From assembly GCA_020747015.1 (NCBI GenBank), contig JAGTJM010000059.1, forward strand, positions 1-64,000: a stretch of 64,000 nucleotides of DNA. Direction: 5' to 3'. The DNA is from Pyrenochaeta sp. MPI-SDFR-AT-0127. Lineage: Eukaryota; Ascomycota; Dothideomycetes; Pleosporales; Cucurbitariaceae. Below, one piece after another: positions 22,701 through 34,048 of this stretch (position 1 is its first letter; every line of letters starts with the position of its first letter). The notes under the pieces are model-generated. The model did not search any database. It saw only the letters and a list, made by a program, of their open reading frames with translations, and was not told where the DNA came from. The translations under genes and the position numbers were made by a program.

Positions 22701-25700
22701 CGACCCATATTGGACTGGACAAAGATGTGTACGAACATGTGGCAGTACTCAGAAACCATCTCGATGACTGCAACACTATATGTATCTCGCTTGGAATTGG
22801 CAGCATCTATCCACAAATGTTCCAAAGGTCACCTATCGAAGATACTGTCAAACTGCAAACGGCGCTCTTTGCGATACAGTATTCTTGCGCCAAAACGTGG
22901 ATTGACAGTGGTATCAAAGTAGCTGCCCTTGTTGGCCACAGTTTTGGCGAACTGACCGCGCTATGTGTCGGTGGCGTTCTTACTCTTGAAGATGCATTGA
23001 GGCTTATTTCCGGTCGCGCACGCCTTATTCAAAACAGCTGGGGTACCGACAGGGGATCTATGCTGGCCGTCGAAGCAGATCTTGCGGATGTCCATGCGTT
23101 GTTGTTAAAGTCCAAAATACCAACTGAAGATCTGGGGAACGTATCAATCGCGTGTTACAACGGACCCAAAACGTTCACTCTCGCCGGTCCTTCAAAAGCT
23201 GTCCAGGTAATGGAAGGCCTCGTAAAGAATTGCCCTGAGTTCTCAAACATCAAAATGAAAAAGCTGAATGTGACCAATGCCTTCCACTCGACATTGGTTG
23301 AGGCTTTGATGGATGATCTGAGGACGTTAGGTCAAGAGTTAGCCTTCAATGAGCCAACAATCCGAATCGAACGAGCAACCCAGCAAGCTTCTACCCAAAG
23401 ATTAGAATCCAGCTACCCAGCCAAGCATATGAGAGAACCAGTGTTTTTCGACCATGCCATTCATCGATTAGCCAAGGAATTCCCAGCAGCGATATGGCTA
23501 GAAGCTGGGTCAAATTCGACAGTGACAACGATGGCTAGCCGAGCGCTGGGTAACCCATTATCTTCGCACTTCCAATCTGTCAACATCACCAGTGATAGAT
23601 CCTTTCAATTCATCGTCGATATAACTACAAGGCTCTGGACAGAGGGCCTGAACGTTTCCTTCTGGGGGCACCATGCTATCCAAGCCTCTGAATACAGGCC
23701 CCTCCTCCTTCCGCCATATCAGTTCGAGAAGTCACGGCACTGGATGGAGTTGAAAAGTCCATTCATTGAGAAGCCCTTGCAGCCAGAGACACCAAAGACA
23801 CCAAAGGGGCTCACAACCTTCCTTGGCTACCAGAACGAGGAACATCGAAGGGCAAGATTTCAGGTCAACACATCGACCGACAAGTTACAGCGACTAGCCC
23901 GAGCAAATGTTCTTGTCGATAATGTCGCTGTCATGCCTGGAATGCTGCAATTACAGATCGTGCTTGACGCATTGAAAAGTCTTCGGCCAGACCTTGAGGA
24001 GTTGGGCTTCCAGCCTGAACTGCAGGGTATGTCGCATCAGAATTATTTTGTTGCTGATTGCCTCGAGCCTGTATATCTTGATACTGTGAACATTGATGAA
24101 GCAGGTCTGGTGTGGGGATGGAAGCTTAGTACTGTAGGCTTAGAGGGCGTTCCACACGATTACACCACTGGAAAAATAATTTTCCGATCAGCAAACGATC
24201 CCGAAAGAAGGGAGAGATTTGATTATTTAGCTCGTCTCAGCGGTAGAGAACGATGTGTAACTCTCTTGGAGGGAATCGGCGCAGACGAAGTGCTCTCAAA
24301 CAGGAATATCTACCGAGCGTTCGAGCAGGTTGTGAATTACAAAGCTCCATATCGATGCTTGAAAAAGATAGTCGCAAAGGAATGTGAGTCGGCGGGCCGT
24401 GTCGTCAGAGCATATGATGGGGAGGCTTGGATAGACCCTGTTTTAACAGAAAGCTTTTGTCAAGTCGCAGGCATATACGTCAACATTATGACCACAGCAA
24501 CGACCGAGCTATCAGAGAGAGGTGTTTTCATCTGCGATAAGATCGACAGATGGATGCGCAATTTGAGAGTCGATTCATCTTCAGCACTACCGGAGATTTG
24601 GGAAGTTTTCGCGGTGCACCACCAGTACTCCGAGGACCAGTTCATCAGCGACGTATTTGCTTTTGATCCCCGTGATGGCTCGCTGGTAGAGGCTATCCTA
24701 GGTATCTCGCATCGAAGAGTTCCAATACATGGGATATGCGAAACAATCTCCCGGTCAGGTCAGGTGGGAACTCATGTGGTGAACGGTACCATCTCAAAAA
24801 TTCCTCCGCACGCTGAAGCCTCAAACGCTCTAAAGACGGCTTCTATCCCAACACCAGTTCATCTGGAGAATTCAAGGGAAACCAATGCGAAGGCTACCAA
24901 GTCTTCCAGGCCAGAAATCGCTTCTAAGACCCGAGAAATCGTGTGCAATTTGTCTGGACTTGAGCTCAATGATATCGCAGATGATTCTGACCTGGTGGAG
25001 ATCGGCATCGACTCCCTTATGGCCATGGAATTGGTGCGAGAAGTCCAACACGCATTCAAGTACACGTTACAAACCGATGAGCTTATGACTTTGACCGACT
25101 TTCGCAGTTTAGTGGAATGCATTCGGTCTTGCTTAAGTTCAGATGCTCAGCATGAGACATGCAAATCAGACGGCCTTCCCGGGAAAGAGCAAGAATCGCA
25201 GCTTAAGTCAAATGGTTTCAGCTCACAAATTAACCATGTCAATATTACAGACTCTTACAACGGCATCACAGGCACCAACGGAATGAATGGTGTGACGACG
25301 AACAATGGCTACTTGACACCCCCGACGGACGATGCTGGCCTGCCGACGCCTATCGTGCGAGATACTTTTAGCCAAATTAAATGGAGCACCGATGACTTTA
25401 TTACCAAAGGGCAGCTGGCGAACTACTACAGCATGGTTATGCCCAGATCGACAGAGCTCTGCGTCGTTTACATCGTTAATGCTTTCGATGAACTAGGCTG
25501 CAATATCCGGTCGGCAGTACCAGGTCAACAACTTGAGCGCGTCCACTACTTACCAAAACACCAACAATTCATGGACTTGATCTATGGCTTGCTCGAGCAA
25601 GAGGCTCGCTTGATTGATATTGATGGTTTAATTATCACGCGTACATCTGTTGCAGTGCCGACCAAGTCAGCAGAAATATTACTGGCAGAATTACTGCGTG

Positions 25701-27772
25701 ATGAGCCTGTCCACGCAGCTGAGCACAAGCTCACAGCACTGATCGGCCCTCAATTTGCAGATTGTCTAACAGGCAAAGCGGACTGTCTCCAGATAATGTT
25801 TGGCACTCCCACTGGTCGGGAAATCATAACCGACATGTATGCTAATTCGCCAATCACTGGGATCTGGATCCAACAACTGGTGTATTTTCTCGAAGAACTC
25901 ATCAGAAAGCTACCCAAGGATGGCAATCCCTTGTGTATACTCGAGATGGGAGCAGGTACCGGGGGAACTACTGGCAAGCTGGTGCCAATACTGGCTCGTC
26001 TTGGGGTGCCTATTGTATACACTATGACTGATATCTCTGGCTCACTGGTCGCTACAGCCCGTAAAAGATTCAAGAAGTATCCGTTTATGAAGTTTGAGGT
26101 GCTCAATATCGAGTCTGAACCGACTGCGAAGCTACTCGAGAGTCAGCACATTATACTGGCCACCAACTGCGTTCACGCAACGCGGAACCTATCCATCTCG
26201 TTGCAAAATATTCACCGAATATTACGGCCTGACGGATTTTTGATGCTGCTTGAGATGACAGAACAAGTGCCTTGGGTTGACTTTATTTTTGGGCTAGTGG
26301 AAGGATGGTGGTTGTTTGAAGACGATCGAGACTATGTGCTTCAGCCTGCTGAATATTGGGAGAAGAAGCTTCATTCTGTGGGCTTCGGGCATGTCGACTG
26401 GACTCAAGGGCAGCTCCGGGAGGCAAGCCTGCAGCGCCTCATCATCGCCTATGCGTCTGGACCTAGATTGCCGAGGTATGACCGCTGCCCAGAGCTGTCC
26501 GTTCCGCCCACTCTACAAGACAACGCGTTGACAGATATTACAGAACGCCAGGCAGTTATTGATGCACTAGTAGAAAAGTACACCAAGGATTTTTCCGTCT
26601 CGTCGCTGCCTAGGACATCATCAGTCAGCCTTTTGCCATCAAAACGCTGTGTGCTCGTCACTGGTGCCACCGGTAGCCTTGGTTCCCATGTTGTCGCGTA
26701 CCTGGCCCAACTTCCTGCGGTAGACAAAGTGTTTTGTCTCAATCGAGTCAGTACTGTGGGGGCCGATGAACGCCAGCAAAGGTCTCTCGAGATGAGAGGC
26801 ATCATGCTCGCCCCGGCGTCTATGAGTAAGCTGAATGTGGTGACGACAGACACAAGCAAGCCCAACCTGGGGCTTTCGCCTGAGAAATATCGTGAGCTGG
26901 TGCTCCGCGTTACGGATATCGTGCATAGTGCTTGGCCTATGAGCCTAACCCGACCCATCCGAGCTTACGCGGCCCAATTCAGCGTGTTCCGCAACCTCGT
27001 CGAATTTGCGCGTGATGCCGCAGAGCATCGGCCCGCGGCCTTCAAGTTCGGTTTCCAGTTCATCTCATCCTTGGCTGTTGTTGCCAACTACCCACAAATG
27101 ACCGGCAATGCGCTCGTACCTGAGAAGCCCACAAGCGTGGAATCCGTCCCTGCAGGTGGCTACGCTGATGCCAAACTGGCATGCGAGCACATTCTTTCCA
27201 AGACTCTGTATGCACATCTAGACCGCTTTCATCCCATGGTCGTACGCATAGCACAAATCTCCGGCTCGACGACCAACGGCTACTGGAATCCGACCGAGTA
27301 CATGCCGTTTCTGATCAAGTCGTCACAAGTACTTCGGATTCTCCCGAAACTTACAGGCACGCTCTCCTGGTATCCTGTTAATGGTGTAGCCGCCACTCTG
27401 GGCGAGCTCCTCATGTCCCCTAATGCGTCCAACTTCACCTACCACATTGACAACCCTTCCCGCCAGCCATGGGAAGAAATAATTTCGATTTTAGCAAGTG
27501 CGCTGGATATCCCAACTGCGAGTATCGTGCCATACGATCAGTGGATCGATCGGGTGAAACGCTTCCGGGGCTCGACGAAAGACAACCCCGCGTTGCAACT
27601 GATTGACTTCTTTGACAATTACTTTGTACCTATGTCATGTGGTGGGCTCATGCTGGATACGAGTAGAACGTTTGAAGTTTCGCACACGCTTCGGACTATG
27701 GGACCAATAGGAAGCAAGTTGGTGAAAATGTACATAGACGCATGGAAGCAGTCAGGATTCTTAAACACTTAG
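19745..27772 (+). CDS. Non-reducing polyketide synthase, SAT-KS-MAT-PT-ACP-CMeT-R
   Basis: Three exons, 19745-20386, 20442-21530 and 21683-27772, giving 2606 residues; both introns are phase 0. Domains: SAT (GLCTG, Cys141); KS (from about residue 395; DTACSSS with Cys549, then VEAHGTGTPVGDP and KGSLGH); MAT (GHSFGE, Ser997); PT; one ACP (GIDSL, Ser1688); C-methyltransferase (LEMGAGTGG, 1997-2005, plus NCVHATRN and LLEMTEQ); and a C-terminal thioester reductase (TGATGSLG at 2237-2244, YADAK with Tyr2404). This order is that of PKSs that make C-methylated aromatic aldehydes such as 3-methylorcinaldehyde. The odd point is PT: the GH of the conserved LVRGH motif is AN here (Asn1319), and the Asp of DPVxxDSF is Glu1500, so neither residue of the usual His-Asp dyad is present. 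All other active sites look intact. The expected product is a methylated polyketide aldehyde whose cyclisation may be spontaneous or assisted by other proteins. Confidence 0.95.
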
Positions 27773-28211
27773 TATGGCGTAACAGGGTCTTTCTAAACGA
27801 CAGCATATATAAGTGCACTAGAGGTAATATAACTTAGCTGCTTTACTTCATGTTATGCTCCCTTTTGTTCCAATTAGTAGGTAGCTTTGGCAAGTTACTC
27901 TGTAGCGAAGGTAAACCATGCGTTCGATTGCATTATATTACACTTCGATAAGGAGAGACGAGTCCAAAACGCCAAGAGCAAAATATAGCCCGTATTTCAA
28001 AGGCAGTCTACCGCATACGAGTGTTCGCAACCTACATCACATGTCATTAAACCGTTGTTGCAGCCAGAAATGATAACAACTATGCTAATCAATTGCATGG
28101 ATTCTAAAGATGTAAAGAGAGCTTGACAGTTTTTCCGACCTAGTACGGTTGCCATCTTCTTATTCTGCATGGATCTAGTTCCTTTGTATTGCCTTAGAAT
28201 GGCTCGCTTAT
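27773..28211. other. Intergenic, PKS 3' flank
   Basis: I see no gene. It separates the PKS stop from a decayed phosphatidyltransferase fragment. Confidence 0.4.
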
Positions 28212-28469
28212 TTGTTCTATCTGACTCCTGTACAGGCCACGTTTGTCCTAGCTACTGCCGTCATGTTGTACTGTGTCGGACTTCACACCCTAGTGGATCA
28301 GATAGCTCTACCATTCTACGTGCTGTGCGGTTTGACTCGACTGGCGAGATTCAACATAGCAGTGGATCTGGTTCCGGAAAACGCATTCGACAGGGCCTCC
28401 TATATCAAAGGGCTTCCCACGGCTTATACAGCGTTAGTAATCTCGACCATAGTAGCTATTTTTACGTAA
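28212..28469 (+). pseudogene. Relic of a phosphatidylserine-synthase-like CDP-alcohol phosphatidyltransferase
   Basis: An 85-residue frame contains CGLTRLARFNIAVDLVP and ASYIKGLPTAYTALVIST, which match the C-terminal part of CDP-diacylglycerol-serine O-phosphatidyltransferases. The catalytic CDP-alcohol motif DGxxAR..GxxxDxxxD that must precede it is absent upstream, and after residue 85 the sequence turns into RIP-like AT-rich DNA. It cannot make a working enzyme. It looks like the surviving piece of a duplicated gene; a full copy would be expected elsewhere in the genome. Confidence 0.6.
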
Positions 28470-28760
28470 ACGAACTAGTTATTAATATACTTAGGGGTTA
28501 GCAAGCCTGCTTATAGGCTAACCTGATAGTATTTACTAGAGTACTACTCTTATAGCAATCCTTAGTGTAGTAATAGTAAGTAAAAGGTTATAATTTGGTT
28601 TTAATTGTACCTAGTCTATTCTAATTATTATAGTAGTAATATTTATATATAATTAGGAGTTATCTTTAGTATAGTTTACTATAAGCTAATTTACCTAGAA
28701 TAAGTAGTCTAGACTTCTAAGGCCTAGTAAAGGGCTCATTAGAGCTAATCTAAGAAGCGC
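28470..28760. repeat. Small RIP-like AT-rich patch
   Basis: This stretch has the same TA-, AG- and CT-dominated composition with rare CpA and TpG as the island at 4900-7850. It begins directly after the phosphatidyltransferase relic, suggesting that duplicated DNA here was mutated while its left end was spared. Confidence 0.55.
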
Positions 28761-28882
28761 ATACGGAATCAAGCATGAGTCTCAAAATTCAAAGTATAAT
28801 AGACTTGCAGCTGCAAGGAAAGAATATTTAGAGTCTAAAAGGACATCGTCGCTTAACCCTTAAACCCCAAACCCCCAGACCA

Positions 28883-30520
28883 TCACCCAAGCCGGACCTT
28901 GCTCCAAATCCTCAAACACTCCTGTAAATCGCCTGCTACACTCCCCGTAGGCTCACTGACCATATCTCTGACGACACCCAGCACAAAGCTCGCCAAAGAA
29001 AATGCAACTTGGTCCTCCCTAACCGCTTCCCAGTGACCCCTTGTCATGCCTCCTGACAGACTCCAGCTCCGCCACAGGTCTAACATCGAAGCAACCCTCG
29101 ACGCGAAAGCAGGATCACGCGCCATGCCATATAGCACCTGCTCGACCAAAGCGGGGACAGTAAGCAACTCGCGGTCCTCCTCCGGAACTTCCAACTGTGC
29201 GAGCAACCACTCAAGATTCCTCTCTGCAACAACCCCCACGGGTAGCTTCTGCGACCCACACGCCTCAACAATCTCCTTCTCCCTCCTCTGCTCCTCCTTA
29301 AATCTCCTCCTACGAAAGTCGTTGTGGAAATCCATAGCTTCCGTCTCCATACGCCTCCGCCTCGCCTCCTCACGCTGCGCAGGCGGCAAGCGATTCTCTT
29401 CGTTCATGCGCCGACTCTGCTCCATGAACTTGACGTGGGCCTCGAAACGGTCGGCCTGCTCGTCCTGCGGGGTGCGCCAGGTGGGAACCTGCTCGTCGGT
29501 CATAGCGCCCAGGAGCACCATGATTCCGCAGGGGACGCTGTCACGACGGGCGAGTTGCAGGATGTCTAGGGGGATATTGAAGGACCAGAGGCCACCGTTA
29601 GGGGCTTGAAGGGCAGTGGCAGCGATACTGAACCAGAAGGGGGGCGTGGAGTTGGTTTGCGAGGTTAGAGGGCGGAGGTGGAGGAGAGGGTCCGTTTCTG
29701 GGGGAAAGCTGTCCGTGTAAGCCTCTTGAATGCCAGAGGCGGCAATACGGATGCGCAAGGCTGGAAGTTGGCTGTTTTTGAGTTTGTACTTGTCGAGATC
29801 GGTTTCTGCTTCCTTTTCTTCGGTGTCTACCAGTGGCGAGGCAGTTAGCTTTTCCAAAGCTGCGAGTATGTCGATACTTTCCCTGGGTGCGCGGACGCGT
29901 ATCCAGTATGGAGGGAGACTATCCGCATCTCTTTTGTCCCACTCAAGTCTCCACTTCAGACCCAAGCTCAGGATGCCATCAGAATCATCACTGCGCGCCA
30001 CACTCAATACGTCTTCCCCATTCACAGGGCTGACCAGCAATTTTGTCCCTGCAGGTGTCCAAAGTCCAGCAGCTCTCAAGTCGGCCCATCCAGCTTTACT
30101 CGGGACTGCTCCTCGATCCAGCAAAAAAGCAATCAAGGCCTCGAATTCAACTTCAGCCTGCGGTTGCGCAAGCTCGTCGTGGTACTGTACGCGGTACGAC
30201 TTGACGCCAATCGCCATCTCTTGCCAATGGAACAGCGTCCATGATCCACCTTTGAGGCTGCTCGGTGACGAATTGACCGTGAAGTAGCGGGGATCGGAGC
30301 GTGAGAGTGGCTGTATACTTCGTCTGGGGATCTCGATTTCGATTATGCCGGAGAGCAATGCGCTTCGTGTAATCGCTGTTACACCATTACGATCCAGCGA
30401 CTGCGTTATGGCACGCAGAGTCAGATAGGACTTTAGACATGTGTAGATGGTGGGTAATACGCCCAGAACAGCTAGGGGAATGCCGATGTAGGTGATGATG
30501 TCAACGGCCGAGACGCCCAT
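28883..30520 (-). CDS. Conserved fungal protein of unknown function, N-terminal membrane anchor
   Basis: A single exon of 545 residues starting at the ATG at 30520 (MGVSAVDIITYIGIPLAVLG). In-frame sequence upstream lacks a better start. The first 30 residues form one hydrophobic segment (IITYIGIPLAVLGVLPTIYTCL), likely a signal anchor. The rest is soluble. A charged stretch at about residues 370-440 is rich in Arg and Glu (EEARRRRMETEAMDFH) and may form a coiled coil. I recognise no catalytic motif and assign no function. It lies outside the obvious polyketide cluster. Long frames on the opposite strand are shadows of this gene. Confidence 0.7.
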   Translation of the reverse strand: MGVSAVDIITYIGIPLAVLGVLPTIYTCLKSYLTLRAITQSLDRNGVTAITRSALLSGIIEIEIPRRSIQPLSRSDPRYFTVNSSPSSLKGGSWTLFHWQEMAIGVKSYRVQYHDELAQPQAEVEFEALIAFLLDRGAVPSKAGWADLRAAGLWTPAGTKLLVSPVNGEDVLSVARSDDSDGILSLGLKWRLEWDKRDADSLPPYWIRVRAPRESIDILAALEKLTASPLVDTEEKEAETDLDKYKLKNSQLPALRIRIAASGIQEAYTDSFPPETDPLLHLRPLTSQTNSTPPFWFSIAATALQAPNGGLWSFNIPLDILQLARRDSVPCGIMVLLGAMTDEQVPTWRTPQDEQADRFEAHVKFMEQSRRMNEENRLPPAQREEARRRRMETEAMDFHNDFRRRRFKEEQRREKEIVEACGSQKLPVGVVAERNLEWLLAQLEVPEEDRELLTVPALVEQVLYGMARDPAFASRVASMLDLWRSWSLSGGMTRGHWEAVREDQVAFSLASFVLGVVRDMVSEPTGSVAGDLQECLRIWSKVRLG

Positions 30521-32368
30521 TGTGGGATTTGCAATGTGGAGAACCCCGCGGTGGGGTCGGAAAGATTCTGAGCAGCAAAACAAAGCAGCTTGGGCGGTTT
30601 TTGGGAGATTTTGATGTGGCTGTGATTTTCCCCTGCATGGTGGCGTCCCGGCGCGTCGAAGCGCCGGGGCTGGATACGAAGTCTTGGTCTTTTGGTGTTC
30701 GCTAATTGTATCCCTTTATGAAGTAGCTGGCTTCGTAAACACAGTAATAACGCAACGCGAAATTGTCCTGCCAGGATACTTCTTTTCTCTCTCAAAATAA
30801 TATTTGCATTGCGGCTTTGCAGCATTTGCAATCATTGCGCGAAGTTGCCCTCCACCAAGTGGTTCAAGAAAGCCTATTCCTAAGCCTGCCTTTGGTGGCG
30901 CCGAATCAAACAGACATGGTTGTTGTCGGCAACGTGTCTAATCCTGATCCACTACCGCCCACAGTCCATCGATGGAAAGCTGATACTATGAATCGCACAA
31001 GACGTCAGATCTCACGTGACCAAGAATTGTGGTATGAAGGTTAAGATCCATGCGCGGGCATGGAAAGCATGCCTGGTTTTGTGCCATGCGATGAGCCATG
31101 CAAATACACTAGCGAAGTGAGTAAAACATGTTACAGCCATCTATGGTATGCTCAGCTGAAATCTCTTAGTGGTTGTGCGGATTGCCCGCAACCCACCCAG
31201 GACCAATGAATGTTTATTCTACACTTCAGGTTTGTCCGAAAGAGCGAGGGCATTTGTCAGAGAGCATAATGCTCTGGGTTCAAGCCAGCTGATCACAATC
31301 TGGGTTAGTATCTCTTTTCTCAACGCGTTATGATCATGTCTGGATCTACCTGACCAGAAGCATCAACAATCCTCCTACGCACGTCTAGGTGCTATGGAAA
31401 CTATCAAATTAATTCGTGCTATTGCAGTCTAACTGGGATGATTCGCAATTTGCGTGGAACAAAAAATTTGACAATCGTATGCGATGCATCATTCAGGACC
31501 ATATATATGAGCGGAGAATTGATCAACTACGTCTCATTTATTTCCAGAGAATGTCTGACCGCATGGAATATATGTGCGGTGGCTGACCTGTAGTCATGGA
31601 CAGAAATATACGCCGAGGTAGAACCGGGAAGGTGAGCAGGCAGGCATATGGCAACGGCAGGAATTTCCCAGGTTGGAAATGGCGGGACGTGACAGGTGGA
31701 CAGATGATACAGGCGCAAACCGAGTTCTCAACAGTGTCGATGCAATTGGAGAAAATGTGTCTAGTATCCCTGACATTCAGATATGGTGGAGCAACTGGTG
31801 GTTTAGAGGAGGACTAGATTGGCCCAACGAGTTTACGAAACCATTTAAAAAGAGGAATCGCATACAACAAAGACCACATCCAGGGTTGAACGGCGTACCC
31901 TATATCGTTAAACCTAAATCATTAGAATCTAACAATATGTTTGGGTGAACCAAGTCGGCCCGATTTAGCTCATAGACACTGGAGGTTGCGAAACTTCTTC
32001 GCTACAAGGCGTTCCTGCAAACTTTGCCTACTATCTACCGGCCTACTTTCTAGAATGACCCAGCCACACCTGTGCACGCCGTTTTTGCGTAGTTAAGACA
32101 TCTAGTTGCTTGCAAATGCAATTTTCTTTTGCTATGACGTCAAAAGCGCTGGAAAATGGTTCTTATTTCGCTCTAGTGGAACTGAGTCGGGATCTGCGGT
32201 GGCATCGGAGGGCGAGATAGATGCGAACGTCGAATTATTCAAAGAATATATATCCTGCCGTGCAAGCTGCGTACTATTCCGTAGACAAACCAGGAGCATC
32301 AGTTCTTCGAATAATTCGTTCATCCAATACTTTCGCAGTGACTAACCTCCAGATCTCAGTTTCTAATC
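30521..32368. other. Long intergenic region
   Basis: No gene I can support. Frames of 60-95 codons occur on both strands (for example 30763-31044 and 31594-31948) but show no family sequence and no coherent splicing. Confidence 0.45.
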
Positions 32369-33279
32369 ATGGCTCATTTGCGACAAAGTGTGGGCGGAAA
32401 GGTCGCAGTCGGTACGTCGCATCCACAAAGACTATACGATGACACTGTTGAGATAGTTAAAATTTAGCCACTGGCTCCAGTCGTGGAATTGGGGCAGCCA
32501 TCGCCCTCAAGCTCGCATCGCATGGGGCAAACGTCGTTATCAACTACGTGACCTCTGCCAACGCCGCTGAGGCCATTGCTGACAAGGCCCGCTCTTTAGG
32601 CGTGAGAGCAATGTGTGTCAAAGCTGATGTCAGTAAACGAAATGAGATCAGCCAACTCTTCTTCCAGGCAAAGCAGGAGCTTGGACGTGTCGACATCATC
32701 ATGAGCAACTCTGGCATTGAGCATTTTGGTAACTTGGAGAGTGTAAGCGAGGCGGAAATTGACAAAGTCCTCGCAATCAATGTTAAGGCACAATTCTTCG
32801 TTGCACAAGAAGCATACAAGCACCTTGAGAACGACGGACGTTTGATATTAATATCGTCTATCTCCGCCGTTTGGGCATTGACCATGACCGCCAGTTTTAT
32901 AGCAACCCTTCGCTGACCCTCTCAAACACAGGGCGTGCCCCGGCATGCACTTTACGCTGCTTCGAAGGCAGCAATTACGGGCATGATCAAGTGTCTGGCG
33001 CACGACTTTGGTTCTCGCTACATCACAGTCAACGCCATCGCTCCTGGCGGAATTAAGTCCGACATGTATGCAGAAGCGGCGAAGGATTACATTCCCAACG
33101 GAGATAAGCTGTCGATTGAGGAGATCGATGAGGGGATCGGCTCTATGAGCCCTATGAAACGACCAGGGTTCCCAGATGATGTTGCCGGTGTAGTCGCACT
33201 TATAGCATCGCCAGAATCCCAGTGGCTAACCGGTCAGGTTTTTCATGTCAGTAGGGGAGCACACATGGCAACAGCATAG
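32369..33279 (+). CDS. SDR, versicolorin/naphthol-reductase-like
   Basis: Exon 1 (32369-32411) and exon 2 (from 32468) join across a clear intron to give GGKVAVATGSSRGIGAAI, the SDR cofactor motif. SNSGIEHFG, ISSISA and the catalytic YAASK follow, and the third exon (32932-33279) starts GVPRHALYAASK and includes NAIAPGGIKSDMY. The second intron is uncertain: the only phase-0 donor with GT is at about 32864 (gtttgg), which leaves the loop slightly short, and a GC donor nearby would fit the family slightly better. Length is about 255-260 residues. The family reduces hydroxynaphthalenes, anthraquinones and sugars' or steroids' keto groups with NADPH. It lies alone between the unknown protein and the secreted esterase, so its pathway is open. 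Confidence 0.78.
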
Positions 33280-34048
33280 ATTTACTACATAACTTGCAAC
33301 TAGCATTTACATTCAGCACTTTTCAAACTATTAGCTACTAGAAATTCAGCTCTTCTATACTACTCATAGGCGATAAGGTAGTCGTCCGCTCCTACTGTGA
33401 TTAGGCCTAGTATTGTTAACTTTATAGTCAGGACGCAGGTCTGGACCCGCCACGCAACGTAGCTAGTGAAATATATGCAGTGATCAGTGCGAACACTGAC
33501 CACACTGTGCAGAAGTGTATAGATCATGAAATTGGTCCACGGCTTAACACTTATGCCAGCTATGTAGGGGGTTTACTCGAAGCGTTTTAGCACCGATAGG
33601 GTATGTTTGTGGTAAATACCGGCATGCGGTGCTTTATTTCCATGCTGATCACCGCTCTAATACGGTAGTGTGTCGTTTGGTACTATAGTGGTATTCGGTG
33701 CTATTGTGGTGCTCGGTGCAATAGTGGTCTTCGGTGCTATAGCGATGTGTATCACATTAGCGCTATTCGGTGTCCGCGGGAACCGGGAGATCCCAAATAT
33801 GGAATGAATGTGTTGCTTCATGGACTCGAATCAATATTAAACCGGCCTTACAATATGTTTCTTCGGTGCTACTTCTGAATATTTGTAGGAGCGTGATACA
33901 TATATATATATATATATGTTCACATCTCACTCCACTGCAGTAGTGTATTATACCTGCCCTTTCGTTCTGTTCTTAGGGAAGATGGAAAAAGTGACTTATC
34001 GAAATTGATCGCAATTATCCGTATATTCGACTTCAATTCGATATCACA
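33280..34048. promoter_or_regulatory. Upstream region of the carboxylesterase, with minisatellite
   Basis: No gene. It holds the 18-bp tandem repeat at 33676-33747, isolated extra copies of the tcggtgct core (for example near 33863) and a (TA)n run at about 33899-33917. Confidence 0.45.
33676..33747. repeat. 18-bp imperfect tandem repeat, 4 copies
   Basis: Copies at 33676-33693, 33694-33711, 33712-33729 and 33730-33747 follow the pattern ttcggtgctatagtggt-n. Many differences fall every third base; read in frame the copies give FGTIVV, FGAIVV, LGAIVV and FGAIAM. Confidence 0.8.

Noticed and set aside
29046..29609. 187-codon frame on the plus strand
   Set aside because: It lies opposite the single-exon unknown protein at 28883-30520; its sequence is Ser/Arg-rich with no family pattern, as expected for a shadow frame.
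30763..31044. 93-codon frame upstream of the unknown protein
   Set aside because: No recognisable domain, no signal peptide and no splice partner; composition is like the surrounding intergenic DNA.
33899..33917. (TA)n run upstream of the esterase
   Set aside because: A short simple repeat; too far from the start codon (about 130 bp) and too plain to call a specific promoter element.
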